Source: a virus
Length of the DNA stretch: 39,602 bases
IMG/VR virus record: IMGVR_UViG_3300032397_000036
Coordinates: 1-39,602 of that record
Reading direction: 5' to 3' (one strand)
The notes under the pieces are model-generated. The model was not told the origin of the DNA. It saw nothing but the letters and a program-made list of their open reading frames with translations, and did no database searches. Below are positions 1 through 7,801 of this stretch, piece after piece; position 1 is the first letter of the stretch, and every line of letters starts with the position of its first letter. A program made the position numbers and the translations under genes.

Positions 1-1
1 G

Positions 2-655
2 GATCTGACCAAATTCAACTCAGAATCCTCCTACATGACTGTGGATGACATCGAGCGAATGCGCGCGTCGTCTGCCAAGTCGTTCTCAACTGACGGCAAG
101 GAAGGCGCTCGCCTTGGAACGCTAGTACATGAGAGCATCGAAGATCATTTGAATTCCAGCAAGACGCCGCCGAAGGCAGCTCTCGGCTACGTGAATGCGT
201 TCAAGGATTGGTGGGACGAAGAGAAGAAGTCTTACGACATTGTTGCGCTAGAGCACAGGCTTTTCCACCACCAGTATCTCTACGCTGGAACCTGCGACAT
301 GATTCTGCGAAACAAGATTACGAATTCCATCAAGGTTGTTGACTACAAGACCAGCAAGCGCTCCAAGTACGCACCTTGGGGCATCTATCCAGAGTATCTT
401 TTGCAGGCTGCTGCGTATGCAGAAGCGTGGAATGCTTCGACGGATAGCTTGCGAGATTCGTGCGTAGAGACTACAATCCTGAATGTGGCTGCAGATGGAA
501 CGTATCTCACCTGCACGCGCGACACCTTCGATATCTCGCAGGATTGGCAGACTTTCAGGCAGGCGCAAGTGCTGAGAGAGAACCTGAAGGCGCTAGAGCA
601 ATTTGTGAAGCCTGAAAAGAAGAAGAAGAAGAACTACGACTTCCCCCAACGATAA
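2..655 (+). CDS. PD-(D/E)XK exonuclease, RecB/Cas4-like (5' partial)
   Basis: This is probably a DNA exonuclease of the PD-(D/E)XK fold, as phages use in recombination or DNA processing. After the ATG at 35 come a GTLVHE-type histidine motif, then YAGTCDMIL (the metal-binding Asp), then VDYKTSK (the D..K catalytic pair), then QAAAYAEAW, the family's QxxxY motif. The order and spacing fit the family. The ATG at 35 has no Shine-Dalgarno sequence, and the frame stays open to base 2 with protein-like codons, so the real start is probably left of the window and this is the C-terminal part. A lysine run (EKKKKKNYD) sits near the C-terminus. It leads a tight rightward set of genes. Family is confident; exact role is inferred. 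Confidence 0.8.
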   Translation, partial: DLTKFNSESSYMTVDDIERMRASSAKSFSTDGKEGARLGTLVHESIEDHLNSSKTPPKAALGYVNAFKDWWDEEKKSYDIVALEHRLFHHQYLYAGTCDMILRNKITNSIKVVDYKTSKRSKYAPWGIYPEYLLQAAAYAEAWNASTDSLRDSCVETTILNVAADGTYLTCTRDTFDISQDWQTFRQAQVLRENLKALEQFVKPEKKKKKNYDFPQR

Positions 656-664
656 GGAGCTACT

Positions 665-1045
665 ATGAGTGAGTACACAAACGGACTGCGAATGCTCGCA
701 GACTTCCTAGACGACAATCCAGACATCAAAGAGCCAGTAGGCAAGTCAAGCTGGGACAAGATCATCTGGCATATGCCTAGCAAGAGACACGCGGCGGATC
801 TTGTGCGAGCGCTCCCAGTGTCGGTAGACAAGCGATTCGATGAAGCATACTTGAATCTAGAATTCCAGTTTGATGGATTGTATATGAATGCATTCATCGC
901 TCGCGATAGCGTCTGCGAGAAGGTGGTTACTGGAACCGAGACATTGACTAGATTGGTTCCGCCAGAAGGAGTGGAAATGATCGAAGAGGAATATGAGCGA
1001 GACATCATTGAGTGGAAGTGCAGCGAACCGCTGCTTGCGACATGA
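665..1045 (+). CDS. Hypothetical phage protein, 126 aa
   Basis: I do not recognise a named domain. An AAGGAG Shine-Dalgarno sequence five bases before the ATG fixes the start, nine bases after the exonuclease gene. The middle contains VCEKVVTGTETLTR and the end runs into an acidic stretch closing with IIEWKCSEP. A segment of that kind ('VCxKxVxGTE...VEWxC') is, from memory, seen in small actinophage proteins of unknown function. Its stop overlaps the next start by four bases (ATGA), indicating translational coupling with the DUF3310 gene. It is soluble, with no signal peptide or membrane segment. Confidence 0.75.
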   Translation: MSEYTNGLRMLADFLDDNPDIKEPVGKSSWDKIIWHMPSKRHAADLVRALPVSVDKRFDEAYLNLEFQFDGLYMNAFIARDSVCEKVVTGTETLTRLVPPEGVEMIEEEYERDIIEWKCSEPLLAT

Positions 1046-1263
1046 CTGACATTGACGGCCCATCCCATTATGGCGGGGCAGACAATCCATATGAGGCGAT
1101 CAAGGTCATGCGAGCGTGGATGACTAAGGATGAAGTGCGCGGGTTCCTGCTAGGCAACGCGATAAAGTACCTGAGTCGTGCGGGCAAGAAGGATGGAGAG
1201 CCTGCCGAGAAGGATTACTTGAAGGCGCAATGGTATATCAGGGAGCTGATTGAGGTAGCATGA
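1042..1263 (+). CDS. DUF3310-family protein, 73 aa
   Basis: This small protein matches the DUF3310 pattern ('SaV-like') common in phages of Gram-positive bacteria: GPSHYGG near the start, then YEAIKVMRAW, then GFLLGNAIKYLSRAGKKDGEP, then DYLKAQWYIREL. Its biochemical role is not established; some relatives are called nucleotide kinases without strong proof. The frame is open further upstream to 1012, but the ATG at 1042 is preferred because it overlaps the previous stop as ATGA and the conserved part begins there. Its own stop overlaps the next start in the same way. Confidence 0.8.
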   Translation: MTDIDGPSHYGGADNPYEAIKVMRAWMTKDEVRGFLLGNAIKYLSRAGKKDGEPAEKDYLKAQWYIRELIEVA

Positions 1264-1685
1264 AGAAACTAGACTTCAATCCTAATATGAAGCCTACGAT
1301 GAATGTATGGGCAACCTACATTCCCACGCGCTCAACCAAGCCAAAGTTCTCCACGCACCGACTGTTGACTCACGCCAAGTCTGCTATCGGTCAATCGCTA
1401 GGAATCATCTACGAATATGTCGATGGTGAATGGGTAGAGCGATGGCGCAGGGATGAATACGATACAAAGATTTGTGCTGGATGCTCCGTTCCTCACAAGT
1501 ACAGGACGGTTCGCGACCAAGGCGGATATCGAAGATCGCAAGAAGTTCCCGGTGGAAAATATCTACATGGTTCGTGGGCGCGTGACAAGTCGCTTCGCTA
1601 TGAGTATTGGTGCGGAATCAATAATAGATGCGTTATCGAAACCGTAGAATGTCCGTCCCCGAAATGCGACCATTGCGGCACCTGA
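1260..1685 (+). CDS. Hypothetical protein with CxxC pairs, 141 aa
   Basis: The function is unknown. The start overlaps the DUF3310 stop by four bases. The N-terminal half (HRLLTHAKSAIG, then YEYVDGEWVERW) resembles short phage proteins describing a strand-turn-strand 'DGEWxxxW' unit. The C-terminal half has CAGC, then a C..C..C..CDHC cluster at the end that could bind zinc. It ends the rightward block, and its last 53 bases overlap the 3' end of the leftward metallophosphoesterase gene. Another open frame (1453-1647) lies inside it and is thought to be a shadow. Confidence 0.6.
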   Translation: MKKLDFNPNMKPTMNVWATYIPTRSTKPKFSTHRLLTHAKSAIGQSLGIIYEYVDGEWVERWRRDEYDTKICAGCSVPHKYRTVRDQGGYRRSQEVPGGKYLHGSWARDKSLRYEYWCGINNRCVIETVECPSPKCDHCGT

Positions 1686-2796
1686 TACTCAGGTATCCGG
1701 GCCAAGTCAAGTCATGGATCTTGTCCCTGCCGAATGAGTCTGGCCCTTTGGGGGATGGCGCGATGAACGCAGTGACGTGTCGCCACTCACATTGATACAG
1801 GCGATGGAAGTGAGCTAGTAGTGCTAGCCCCAACTTGTTTCCATTCATTTCCCTGAGCGCCCAGTCTGCGTCTTCGCAGAACTTCTTCACTCCAGCCTCT
1901 GGAACGTGCGTAGCTCCACCGCCAGAGAGCATGTGCCCGTGCGCTGCAACGCACCAGACGCCGCCAGCCTCAAAGTAGGTTCGGTAGCTCATTTCATGGT
2001 GGTAGTCGAATACATCCGGGCCATGCGCTTTGACCAGCTCGAACATGAGCATTTCCCACGATAGCCCGAAGTCAGTAGCGCTAGTAGGGCTTTTCAGTGT
2101 GGAGCGGGTATGGTTTCCGCGCGTTCCGATAACCCTGAATGAAACATTTGGATGCCGCTCATTCAGATCCCAGAGCTTCGACGCGAAGAGTCCGGCAGCG
2201 TCACGAATCTGCACTGCGATGCGCTCGGTATCAGTTGACTCGTCTGGATGTAGACCAGTCATACCATTCGCGTTGTCACCATTGAGAACGATTACTACGT
2301 CTTCGATGTCGTGCGTATTGATCTGCTCAGTCACGTGGTCAACGATATGCGCCATTCGCTCTCGCGCAATCTCAGGGCTGTACGAATACAATCCATTGAT
2401 CGAGTCTGCATCTGTGTTAGAACCATAGTGTAGATCGTTCCAAGATGATATGAGAGCGGTCTTTCCAGTAGAAGCGATATGCGGCTCTGGATCGAGTATT
2501 GAGCAGTCTGTAGCTTGCAGGAAGGAAAGCGCTTCCTGCCGCCTGTCAGACACTAGCGCGAGCTTCTTGTTGAGTGCGCGCAGCCGAGAAAGCTCTATGC
2601 GCTGCTTCTCAAGCGTGATATGCGATGGAGCGCACTGCTCGCAGGAAGTGAAGCTGCTGGCCTGTAGCCTAGTCGCGGCATCCTGCACTGTGGAGCGGGG
2701 AACACCTGTTTCCCTAGATACTGCTCTGACGCTACCGTGCTCGGAAAGCAACTGCTCGAACTTGGAGCGGTCATTCAGGAAAGAGCGATCATTCAT
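1633..2796 (-). CDS. Metallophosphoesterase with N-terminal HTH
   Basis: This is a calcineurin-like phosphoesterase. The metal-binding motifs appear in order: DLH (residues 121-123), GDN (173-175), GNH (227-229), HGH (286-288) and HFH (329-331). Such enzymes hydrolyse phosphodiesters or phosphomonoesters with two metal ions. Residues 10-45 (EQLLSEHGSVRAVSRETG, then VPRSTVQ) look like a helix-turn-helix that recognises DNA, followed by a CxxC and a short coiled coil, so a nucleic-acid substrate is likely. The ATG has a strong AGGAGG upstream. It is the last gene of the leftward programme. Substrate and role in the phage cycle are unknown. Confidence 0.85.
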   Translation of the reverse strand: MNDRSFLNDRSKFEQLLSEHGSVRAVSRETGVPRSTVQDAATRLQASSFTSCEQCAPSHITLEKQRIELSRLRALNKKLALVSDRRQEALSFLQATDCSILDPEPHIASTGKTALISSWNDLHYGSNTDADSINGLYSYSPEIARERMAHIVDHVTEQINTHDIEDVVIVLNGDNANGMTGLHPDESTDTERIAVQIRDAAGLFASKLWDLNERHPNVSFRVIGTRGNHTRSTLKSPTSATDFGLSWEMLMFELVKAHGPDVFDYHHEMSYRTYFEAGGVWCVAAHGHMLSGGGATHVPEAGVKKFCEDADWALREMNGNKLGLALLAHFHRLYQCEWRHVTAFIAPSPKGPDSFGRDKIHDLTWPGYLSIRCRNGRISGTDILRFR

Positions 2797-2831
2797 CTAA
2801 CTACCTCCTGAGAGGGGATGCTAGCATAAAT

Positions 2832-3008
2832 CTAGTATCGCTTTACTTTCAGCAACATTTCCCTTGCTTCAAGTAGTCCTTGCGCCCTACCTCGCCAGTA
2901 GGAATCACTTGGTTCCATGCCATTAGCGCGATTCATCTGCGCTTGCTCAGTGTGTAGATTTGCTTCTTCCTCGAACCTGTCAATCAAATAATCAAGGCTT
3001 AGATGCAT
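2832..3008 (-). CDS. Small hypothetical protein, 58 aa
   Basis: This is a short gene. The ATG at 3008 overlaps the end of the upstream membrane-protein gene (stop at 2992) by 17 bases and reads without interruption to TAG at 2832. The protein is highly charged and predicted helical (DYLIDRFEEEANLHTEQAQ, then WRGRAQGLLEAREMLLKVKRY). I do not recognise a family. The coding texture and the absence of any other explanation for this gap support it. Its place directly behind the lysis pair allows, but does not show, a role in lysis control. Confidence 0.6.
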   Translation of the reverse strand: MHLSLDYLIDRFEEEANLHTEQAQMNRANGMEPSDSYWRGRAQGLLEAREMLLKVKRY

Positions 3009-3243
3009 CTACCTTCGCTTCCACTCGCTCAAGTCGTGTATGGATCTTCTCAATCCTGTCCTTGATGCTGTATCCACCATTTGGCGATAATTCATTGTGA
3101 ACTATGGCTGCCATTTCATCCCATTCATGCATCTTCGCTTCAATACGCTTCTTGAATGGACGGGTAAGTATTCCAATGAGCGTTACAGTGCTCAAGGATG
3201 CTACGCTCAATGATGCAATCTGCTCAAGCATTGATGTATCCAT
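2992..3243 (-). CDS. DUF2746-like membrane protein, holin candidate
   Basis: This 83-residue protein has one hydrophobic segment at about residues 10-29 (SLSVASLSTVTLIGILTRPF), a basic stop-transfer sequence, then a soluble helical tail. The stretch HNELSPNGGYSIKDRIEKIH followed by RLERVEAK matches the 'ELxPNGGxSxxDxIxRIxxRLxxVE' tail of DUF2746-type phage proteins found near actinophage lysins. Its start overlaps the endolysin stop (TAATG), so the two are co-translated. By position it could be a holin or a lysis accessory; a single membrane segment does not prove this. Confidence 0.6.
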   Translation of the reverse strand: MDTSMLEQIASLSVASLSTVTLIGILTRPFKKRIEAKMHEWDEMAAIVHNELSPNGGYSIKDRIEKIHTRLERVEAKVDASKP

Positions 3244-3740
3244 TACCGATACACGCGCACGTAACGAGCTACTAGCGACAGGGAGCGAACCTTCTCATAC
3301 ACTCCGTCGCCGCCAGTAGTCGAGTCTGATACAGCTCCAGATGCTCCAGTGTTTCCCTCAATCGTCTTGATATGCGTAGCCTTGCGCCTCACGACAGCGT
3401 GACCGCTTGCGTTGCAGTAGGTTACGACTAGCCCAGTGTGATCGGAAGACTGGCCTCCGGGGAAATCGAATACTACAATGTCTCCGGCGCGTGGGTACTT
3501 GATGACTCCCATGCCGCGCAGATATCCAAGCTGCAGAGTGGATGCCCAGCCGCGCTGCACACACTTACTGCCAGCTTTTTCGTAACAAAAAGCTACAAAA
3601 TCGCCGCACCATGGCTCTGGCCCAGTACCGCCGTTTGCGCGAATAATCTTGGTTACTGTTTCACCGCGATTATTACCGCCGTGCTCCATGACTCCAACTA
3701 GAGACTTTGCTACCAGCAATGCCTTCTGCCTAAGCGCCAT
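3243..3740 (-). CDS. CHAP-domain endolysin
   Basis: This is a peptidoglycan amidase or endopeptidase that would open the host wall at the end of infection. The CHAP signature is clear: PWCGDFVAFCYEKAG with the catalytic Cys45, GDIVVFDF, then SDHTGLVV with the catalytic His101, and IEGNTG (Glu128/Asn130) completing the site. At 165 residues it is a compact single-domain enzyme; I see no separate wall-binding domain. There is no signal peptide, so a holin is needed. The start overlaps the upstream stop (TAATG), and the downstream membrane protein overlaps its own stop, giving a coupled lysis cassette. It is cysteine-rich for a lysin, but that is common in CHAP enzymes. Confidence 0.9.
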   Translation of the reverse strand: MALRQKALLVAKSLVGVMEHGGNNRGETVTKIIRANGGTGPEPWCGDFVAFCYEKAGSKCVQRGWASTLQLGYLRGMGVIKYPRAGDIVVFDFPGGQSSDHTGLVVTYCNASGHAVVRRKATHIKTIEGNTGASGAVSDSTTGGDGVYEKVRSLSLVARYVRVYR

Positions 3741-4153
3741 TAGAATGCTCCCATGAGTAGTGCCCGAAGGTCGTCCGGGTCTAGGTTCAAATCTGCGAGT
3801 ACAACGCGAGCGCGCTCCGCAGCTTCTGATTGCGATTGCGCAAGTGCAATTGCTTCTACTTCTCGATCTGCATTCGCAGCTTCAAGTTCAGCAGCTCTAG
3901 TCGCCTCGCGCTCAGTCTTCCATTCCGCGTAGTCGTCTTCAGTTAGATCAGTAGTCTCGAACATGTCAGTTGGTGGACCTGCAATGAGAACCCATGTATG
4001 CCCGTCAGTAGAGCTTGATTCTCCAACTGAGAGAGCATGTGACTGACCAAACTCTGTCGTGATTGAATCGTCTGCGTACTCAAGCCAGTGCTCCTGCGCA
4101 AGTACTAGATCATCGCCATTTCTGAGTACTACTGGAATGGTAAGTTCACGCAT
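3740..4153 (-). CDS. Hypothetical protein downstream of tail collar, 137 aa
   Basis: The family is not recognised. The N-terminal half looks like beta-strands (RELTIPVVLRNGDDLVLAQE), the C-terminal half like a long acidic alpha-helix (EREATRAAELEAANADREVE and following) ending in a short LDPDDLRALLM helix. The ATG at 4153 has GGAG five bases upstream and is preferred to the TTG just before it at 4156. The gene lies between the collar fibre and the endolysin. Fibre chaperones and small tail-fibre assembly proteins often sit here and have this shape, so that role is possible but unproven. Confidence 0.6.
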   Translation of the reverse strand: MRELTIPVVLRNGDDLVLAQEHWLEYADDSITTEFGQSHALSVGESSSTDGHTWVLIAGPPTDMFETTDLTEDDYAEWKTEREATRAAELEAANADREVEAIALAQSQSEAAERARVVLADLNLDPDDLRALLMGAF

Positions 4154-4161
4154 CAATGCTC

Positions 4162-5142
4162 CTAGTACTTGATGATCTTGTTGACGACGATAACTGGGTG
4201 AATGTTGTTATGCGCTGATACTGCGGAAGCTCCAGCAACTGCATCTACCGTAACAGAGCTATCAGAAGCCCCGCCAGATATTCCAGCAGTGCCACTTTGT
4301 GGGTGCGTATGAGTATGCTCAGATGCCACTTCAGTCGTTCCACTTGCAGCAACTGGCTGGATCGTCCATCCAGTTCCACTATCATTGCCAGTGTTAGCGC
4401 CGGGAGCTGTGTACGCATGATCGTGATTTGCCTGCGATGCCGTATGGAAGTGACTTTTCAGCCCAGACTCGTTATCAGTGAGGGTAACGGTAGCCGCTCC
4501 AAGAAGAGCGCCGAGCGCATTAGATCCAACTCCCATTGAGGATCTATCTGCGTGATTCGGAAGCCTTGGATCGGCTCCAGAAGTTCCATATGGTGATCCA
4601 GCGGTAATCAGGAAGTTGCGTAGCGCAATGTATCCAGATGCAACGGTGATCGCCGTTCCGTCGCAGCCAAGGAATCCAGCAGGAACCTGCGCAAGCTTTC
4701 CGTAGAAGTCGATTCCCATTCCTACAGAGAATCCAGATCCAGAAGCTACTACTGCAGTCTCAACATCTACGAATACCCCGCCATCAGTACCAGCCGCAGC
4801 ATCATTCCCAGCATCAGTTGAAATGAACGGTCGCCATGCAGCGTCTACCGTGCCAGCAGGATTTCCCCTGAGCACGCGATTGGCAGGAGGGTCTACCAGC
4901 GTGTCTACGCCGCATCCTGCGTGCTGCACCAGCAGGTTTCCGCTAGTCACTCCAAGCGTGGTAGGCGTCAGTCCGGGAACGAGAAGACCATCTGCGACGA
5001 TGGAGATTTGATTGCAGGCAGTTGCTGAGATTACCGCATTGTGCTTATATGGATTCCCGCCGCTACCAGTACCAGATACCGAGATACTTGCGGTCGAAGC
5101 CTCTGCGCATTGGCAGCCTGATCCGGGGCAGTTGCATGCCAT
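4162..5142 (-). CDS. Tail collar / short tail fibre protein
   Basis: This 326-residue virion protein is likely to contact the host surface. The C-terminal half fits the phage tail-collar domain: FYGKLAQVPAGFLGCDGTAI, then SPYGTSGADPRLPNHADRSS, and an end of the type HPVIVVNKIIKY. Between them are several His-X-His pairs (SHFHTASQANHDHAY, then EHTHTHPQSG), the kind that bind iron in other fibres. The N-terminus has a cysteine cluster (MACNCPGSGCQC) shared in style with neighbouring virion proteins and possibly used for attachment to the tail. The gene sits at the distal-tail end of the late block, as expected. Confidence 0.8.
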   Translation of the reverse strand: MACNCPGSGCQCAEASTASISVSGTGSGGNPYKHNAVISATACNQISIVADGLLVPGLTPTTLGVTSGNLLVQHAGCGVDTLVDPPANRVLRGNPAGTVDAAWRPFISTDAGNDAAAGTDGGVFVDVETAVVASGSGFSVGMGIDFYGKLAQVPAGFLGCDGTAITVASGYIALRNFLITAGSPYGTSGADPRLPNHADRSSMGVGSNALGALLGAATVTLTDNESGLKSHFHTASQANHDHAYTAPGANTGNDSGTGWTIQPVAASGTTEVASEHTHTHPQSGTAGISGGASDSSVTVDAVAGASAVSAHNNIHPVIVVNKIIKY

Positions 5143-5143
5143 A

Positions 5144-5914
5144 TTAGTTCACTACTCCGAGCTTGTGCAATACAATGCTTCCTGCAGTTTCAACAAATGG
5201 ATTTGCTGCTGGGAAGTGCCTGATATTTAGTGAAGCAGTGTTCCCAATTTGGAACTGATTATGGTAGATGTCAAAAGTGACAGATCCACCTGCTGATACG
5301 ATTGCCGGGAGAACCAATTCATATTGCTGCTGAATATCAGCATTCGCACCAGCACCTGCAGTCGTCCCATAATCATCATGCCTCTGGATTACGGAAGTTG
5401 ATGCAGGAAGTCCAAATGGATTGGCGAATCCAGCGCTTGAAACGCCAACTCCAGATGCTGATATCGCAGATATAGGCCGAAGAAAATATGCCGCACCGGC
5501 TCCAGCCACAGTGTAGTTTAGCTGTAGTGTTACATAGCAAATAGCTAGCATGTCGCATCCAATGAATGGATTGGCGACAACTGGAGAGAGATTATTTACC
5601 TTCAAGAACGGAAGTGCGCCAGCAGAAAATCCTAGAATAGTTGATTCGTCTGGAATTGTTGCTAGTCCAACTCCGGGCTGTTCTACACTGAGCGCTCCAG
5701 TTCCCACATCCTTCTTCAAGATATTGTGGCATCCACCAGATCCAAGTGGAATGTTGACGCCAAGGCCGACTCCGGGCGTTCCCGGCTGGATGATACCATT
5801 GCACGTAATCCCGCCAGCAGGATCTAGGATGGCATTGAGCGCTAGTGCGTTCGGGTTTCCTATTCCATTTCCAGCATTGATGCTGCAAGTATCTTCTACG
5901 CACGCGCGAGCCAT
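5144..5914 (-). CDS. Probable tail fibre/tip structural protein
   Basis: This 256-residue protein is rich in glycine, alanine and small residues, with beta-strand texture typical of virion fibres. It starts MARACVEDTCSIN, a two-cysteine N-terminus like those of several other structural proteins here. The middle contains a GTPGVGLGVNIPLGSGGC segment. The ATG follows directly on the stop of the upstream gene, and the collar protein starts one base after its stop, so the genes are a translational unit. There is no family match I can name; a fibre or receptor-binding role is inferred from position and composition. Confidence 0.6.
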   Translation of the reverse strand: MARACVEDTCSINAGNGIGNPNALALNAILDPAGGITCNGIIQPGTPGVGLGVNIPLGSGGCHNILKKDVGTGALSVEQPGVGLATIPDESTILGFSAGALPFLKVNNLSPVVANPFIGCDMLAICYVTLQLNYTVAGAGAAYFLRPISAISASGVGVSSAGFANPFGLPASTSVIQRHDDYGTTAGAGANADIQQQYELVLPAIVSAGGSVTFDIYHNQFQIGNTASLNIRHFPAANPFVETAGSIVLHKLGVVN

Positions 5915-6271
5915 CTAGGCACCAAGCAATCTGTGTTCGATTGGGGAGTTATTCTTCTGCGCATACTTGCGCGCCTGCTCAATAGTGCGGAAGCATCGCT
6001 CAGTTCCAGAAGTATTCACGCACCAGACCTCAGACGGGGCAAGGTGAGTAGGCTTTGGTCGAACGCCTGACTCTTGGATCAGCTCGTCGTCAATAGCCTT
6101 GGCCACTCCCATTCCAGTTACCCATCGGTATTCACCGACGCGAACATTTGGTAGGAGTCCAGCTTGCTTGATTAGCGCGTAGATTGGCTGCGCTGGCGAG
6201 TCTGCGCCGAGAACGTGCGCCGTAGACGCAGAGAACCCTATCCGTCTTTGCCCGCAGGCTGCGCATCCCAC
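5915..6271 (-). CDS. Hypothetical protein, 118 aa
   Basis: The protein is unrecognised. The GTG start overlaps the previous stop (TAGTG). It begins MGCAACGQRRIGF, a CxxC pair near the N-terminus followed by a basic run, and continues with a mixed alpha/beta sequence ending in a helix (RCFRTIEQARKYAQKNN). Length and position among tail-tip genes suggest a small tail accessory protein. No membrane segment or signal peptide is visible. Confidence 0.55.
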   Translation of the reverse strand: MGCAACGQRRIGFSASTAHVLGADSPAQPIYALIKQAGLLPNVRVGEYRWVTGMGVAKAIDDELIQESGVRPKPTHLAPSEVWCVNTSGTERCFRTIEQARKYAQKNNSPIEHRLLGA

Positions 6272-6465
6272 TACTCTACGACCTCAATGAAGGTTCCATT
6301 GTCGATCAGCGCCTGCGTGAATGGCGAGTCTTCAACGATCAGATCATCGCCACGCTTGTATTGATGAAACTGACTTGTTACGCGAACGCGAATGCGAGCT
6401 GCGCGCTCAATCTCAATCTCGTCAAGAAAGTCTACGTCTTCTGTTTTTTCTTTGTTCCAGAGCAT
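6271..6465 (-). CDS. Small hypothetical protein, leaderless start proposed
   Basis: This acidic protein of 64 residues (MLWNKEKTEDVDFLDEIEIE and so on) ends in a compact beta-like region. The frame is open upstream to an ATG at 6534, which would add 23 residues. I prefer the ATG at 6465 because a good promoter (TTGATA, 18-base spacer, TATAAT) lies just before it with the -10 box six bases from the ATG, so transcription would begin at the start codon. The longer form would have to be translated from a transcript passing through this promoter. The GTG of the next gene overlaps its stop. Function unknown. Confidence 0.55.
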   Translation of the reverse strand: MLWNKEKTEDVDFLDEIEIERAARIRVRVTSQFHQYKRGDDLIVEDSPFTQALIDNGTFIEVVE

Positions 6466-6501
6466 GACTATATTATACCTGCTATTACCGAACGGTATCA
6501 A
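6466..6501 (-). promoter_or_regulatory. Sigma70-type promoter, leaderless
   Basis: Read on the minus strand this is TTGATA (6501-6496), an 18-base spacer, then TATAAT (6477-6472), then six bases and the ATG at 6465. Both hexamers are close to consensus. A start site about seven bases after the -10 box falls on the ATG, so the mRNA would have no 5' leader. It would serve the fibre, collar and lysis genes downstream. Confidence 0.7.
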
Positions 6502-6549
6502 TGCGTTGAATTGACGGCATAAGTTGCGTTTCATTACCGATCCGTAACA

Positions 6550-6741
6550 CTACGGAGCAATCAACGTATCTACGTTAGTATTCGTATTCCTGACGTATAG
6601 ACCAGTCCCCGAGTTATAGAGAACGTATCCGCTCGTCTTCCAAGATGCGTTCACCAGCCCCTTCAGTGTGCGAACCTCTCGCTCTAGCTCAAGCATGCGG
6701 TCGCCGATTGTCTCCATGTTGATTGCCCTGCGGTCAGACAT
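6550..6741 (-). CDS. Small helical tail accessory protein, 63 aa
   Basis: The ATG at 6741 overlaps the Gp37-like gene's stop (ATGTCTGA) and has GGAG nearby, so it is preferred to an upstream start at 6780. The first half is a predicted coiled-coil helix (NMETIGDRMLELEREVRTLKG), the second half short strands (YVLYNSGTGLYVRNTNTN). Small proteins with an N-terminal trimeric coiled coil and a beta tip often act as tail-tip attachment or short fibre units; this one fits that shape. The family is not recognised. Confidence 0.6.
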   Translation of the reverse strand: MSDRRAINMETIGDRMLELEREVRTLKGLVNASWKTSGYVLYNSGTGLYVRNTNTNVDTLIAP

Positions 6742-7801
6742 CTGCAACCTCTCCAATAGGCTGTAGGGAAATAGACACATTCTCGTCGGCAGACATTTCT
6801 ACATTCATTTCGTACATGCGAAGAGGCTGCTCCATCGGCGGGCAGATATCCTGAATCGAGACATTGAATACGGTTCCCGCGACCAGATCATTGATATCTA
6901 CTGGAGCTGATTGGTGCAGCGCTGCTGATCCAGACATATCTAGGAAGAATGGCTTCTGATTAGCAAGCTGGTTGTAGTGCGAGATTGCAGCTTCTGAAAG
7001 GCTTGCTACTCCAACGATATTGTTGTCGGTGAATATCCGCTCCACAAGTCCATAGTATCCAGTTGATGGAGCTGCAGGAGTGCCGGGATATGACGCGAAA
7101 TCGTCAGAGAATCCCTTCATATACACCTGCGATGCGATGCGAGAAGCATCTTGAACTACCGTGATATCGCCAACGAAGTGGTCATCGCGCAGCGCCTGCC
7201 GCTGCAAGCGAAGCTCCTTGCCTCCGTAGACGATGGCTCCCCGATGGATGGTAACGTCTAGTCCAGCATCAAGGATGGTCTTCATGGCATCGGTTGCCAT
7301 TCCAGCCTGCAAGTAGTCCTGCTGTGTATCTAGGAATATCCCAGTAGGTGGGCACAAGTCGGTGATAATCGGGTCGATGCTATTTGCATCTGTCAGGTAC
7401 GCATTCCAGATCGTAGCTAGGTCAGTAGCGGTGAAGTCGTGATTCTGCCTGAGAATCCTCGTCTGGTAGAGGAAGAGCCTATCTACTGCGCTGATAGTCG
7501 CGCTATCGCGCTTGCTTTCAATCCTCTGAATTGGCCCAGTCCAGACCATTGATACGTCGCTACCAGTCAAGCGATACAGGGACATGTAATCCCTGCGCAC
7601 GTCTAGCTGATCCAGCAGCTTGCAACATGAGGTCGAATCAACCGCAGCACCAAGATCGAATGAAACACTCGCGCTAGAGTAGTCGTCAAGCTTGCGATTC
7701 CAGCTCACGCTACTAGCCAGATCGGTTTCCCCGATCAGCTTTCCGTCCTTGGTGGTGAACTGCACCAAGTAACCATCTGCGCATCCAAGGGTGCCGTTCA
7801 T
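6734..7801 (-). CDS. Minor tail protein, ReqiPepy6 Gp37-like
   Basis: This 355-residue baseplate or tail-tip protein has the features of the 'Siphovirus ReqiPepy6 Gp37-like' family: an N-terminal beta-rich part with WNRKLDDYSSASVSFDL, then a GPIQRIESKRDSATISAVDR segment, a LDTQQDYLQAGMATDAMKTI helix region, and a C-terminal part returning to strands (ADENVSISLQPIG). This family occupies the tail-hub position after the tape measure and Dit genes in many actinophages. The start overlaps the upstream stop as ATGA. Two adjacent cysteines occur at about residue 59. Confidence 0.8.
   Translation of the reverse strand: MNGTLGCADGYLVQFTTKDGKLIGETDLASSVSWNRKLDDYSSASVSFDLGAAVDSTSCCKLLDQLDVRRDYMSLYRLTGSDVSMVWTGPIQRIESKRDSATISAVDRLFLYQTRILRQNHDFTATDLATIWNAYLTDANSIDPIITDLCPPTGIFLDTQQDYLQAGMATDAMKTILDAGLDVTIHRGAIVYGGKELRLQRQALRDDHFVGDITVVQDASRIASQVYMKGFSDDFASYPGTPAAPSTGYYGLVERIFTDNNIVGVASLSEAAISHYNQLANQKPFFLDMSGSAALHQSAPVDINDLVAGTVFNVSIQDICPPMEQPLRMYEMNVEMSADENVSISLQPIGEVADV

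Noticed and set aside
1453-1647. 64-codon frame inside the 141-residue gene at 1260
   Set aside because: No ribosome site, and the enclosing frame has the coupled start and Cys pairs. I could not exclude a frameshifted product.
2030-2800. Two rightward frames inside the metallophosphoesterase gene
   Set aside because: Antisense shadows with Ser/Cys/Arg-rich composition and no motifs, against five intact metal-binding motifs on the other strand.
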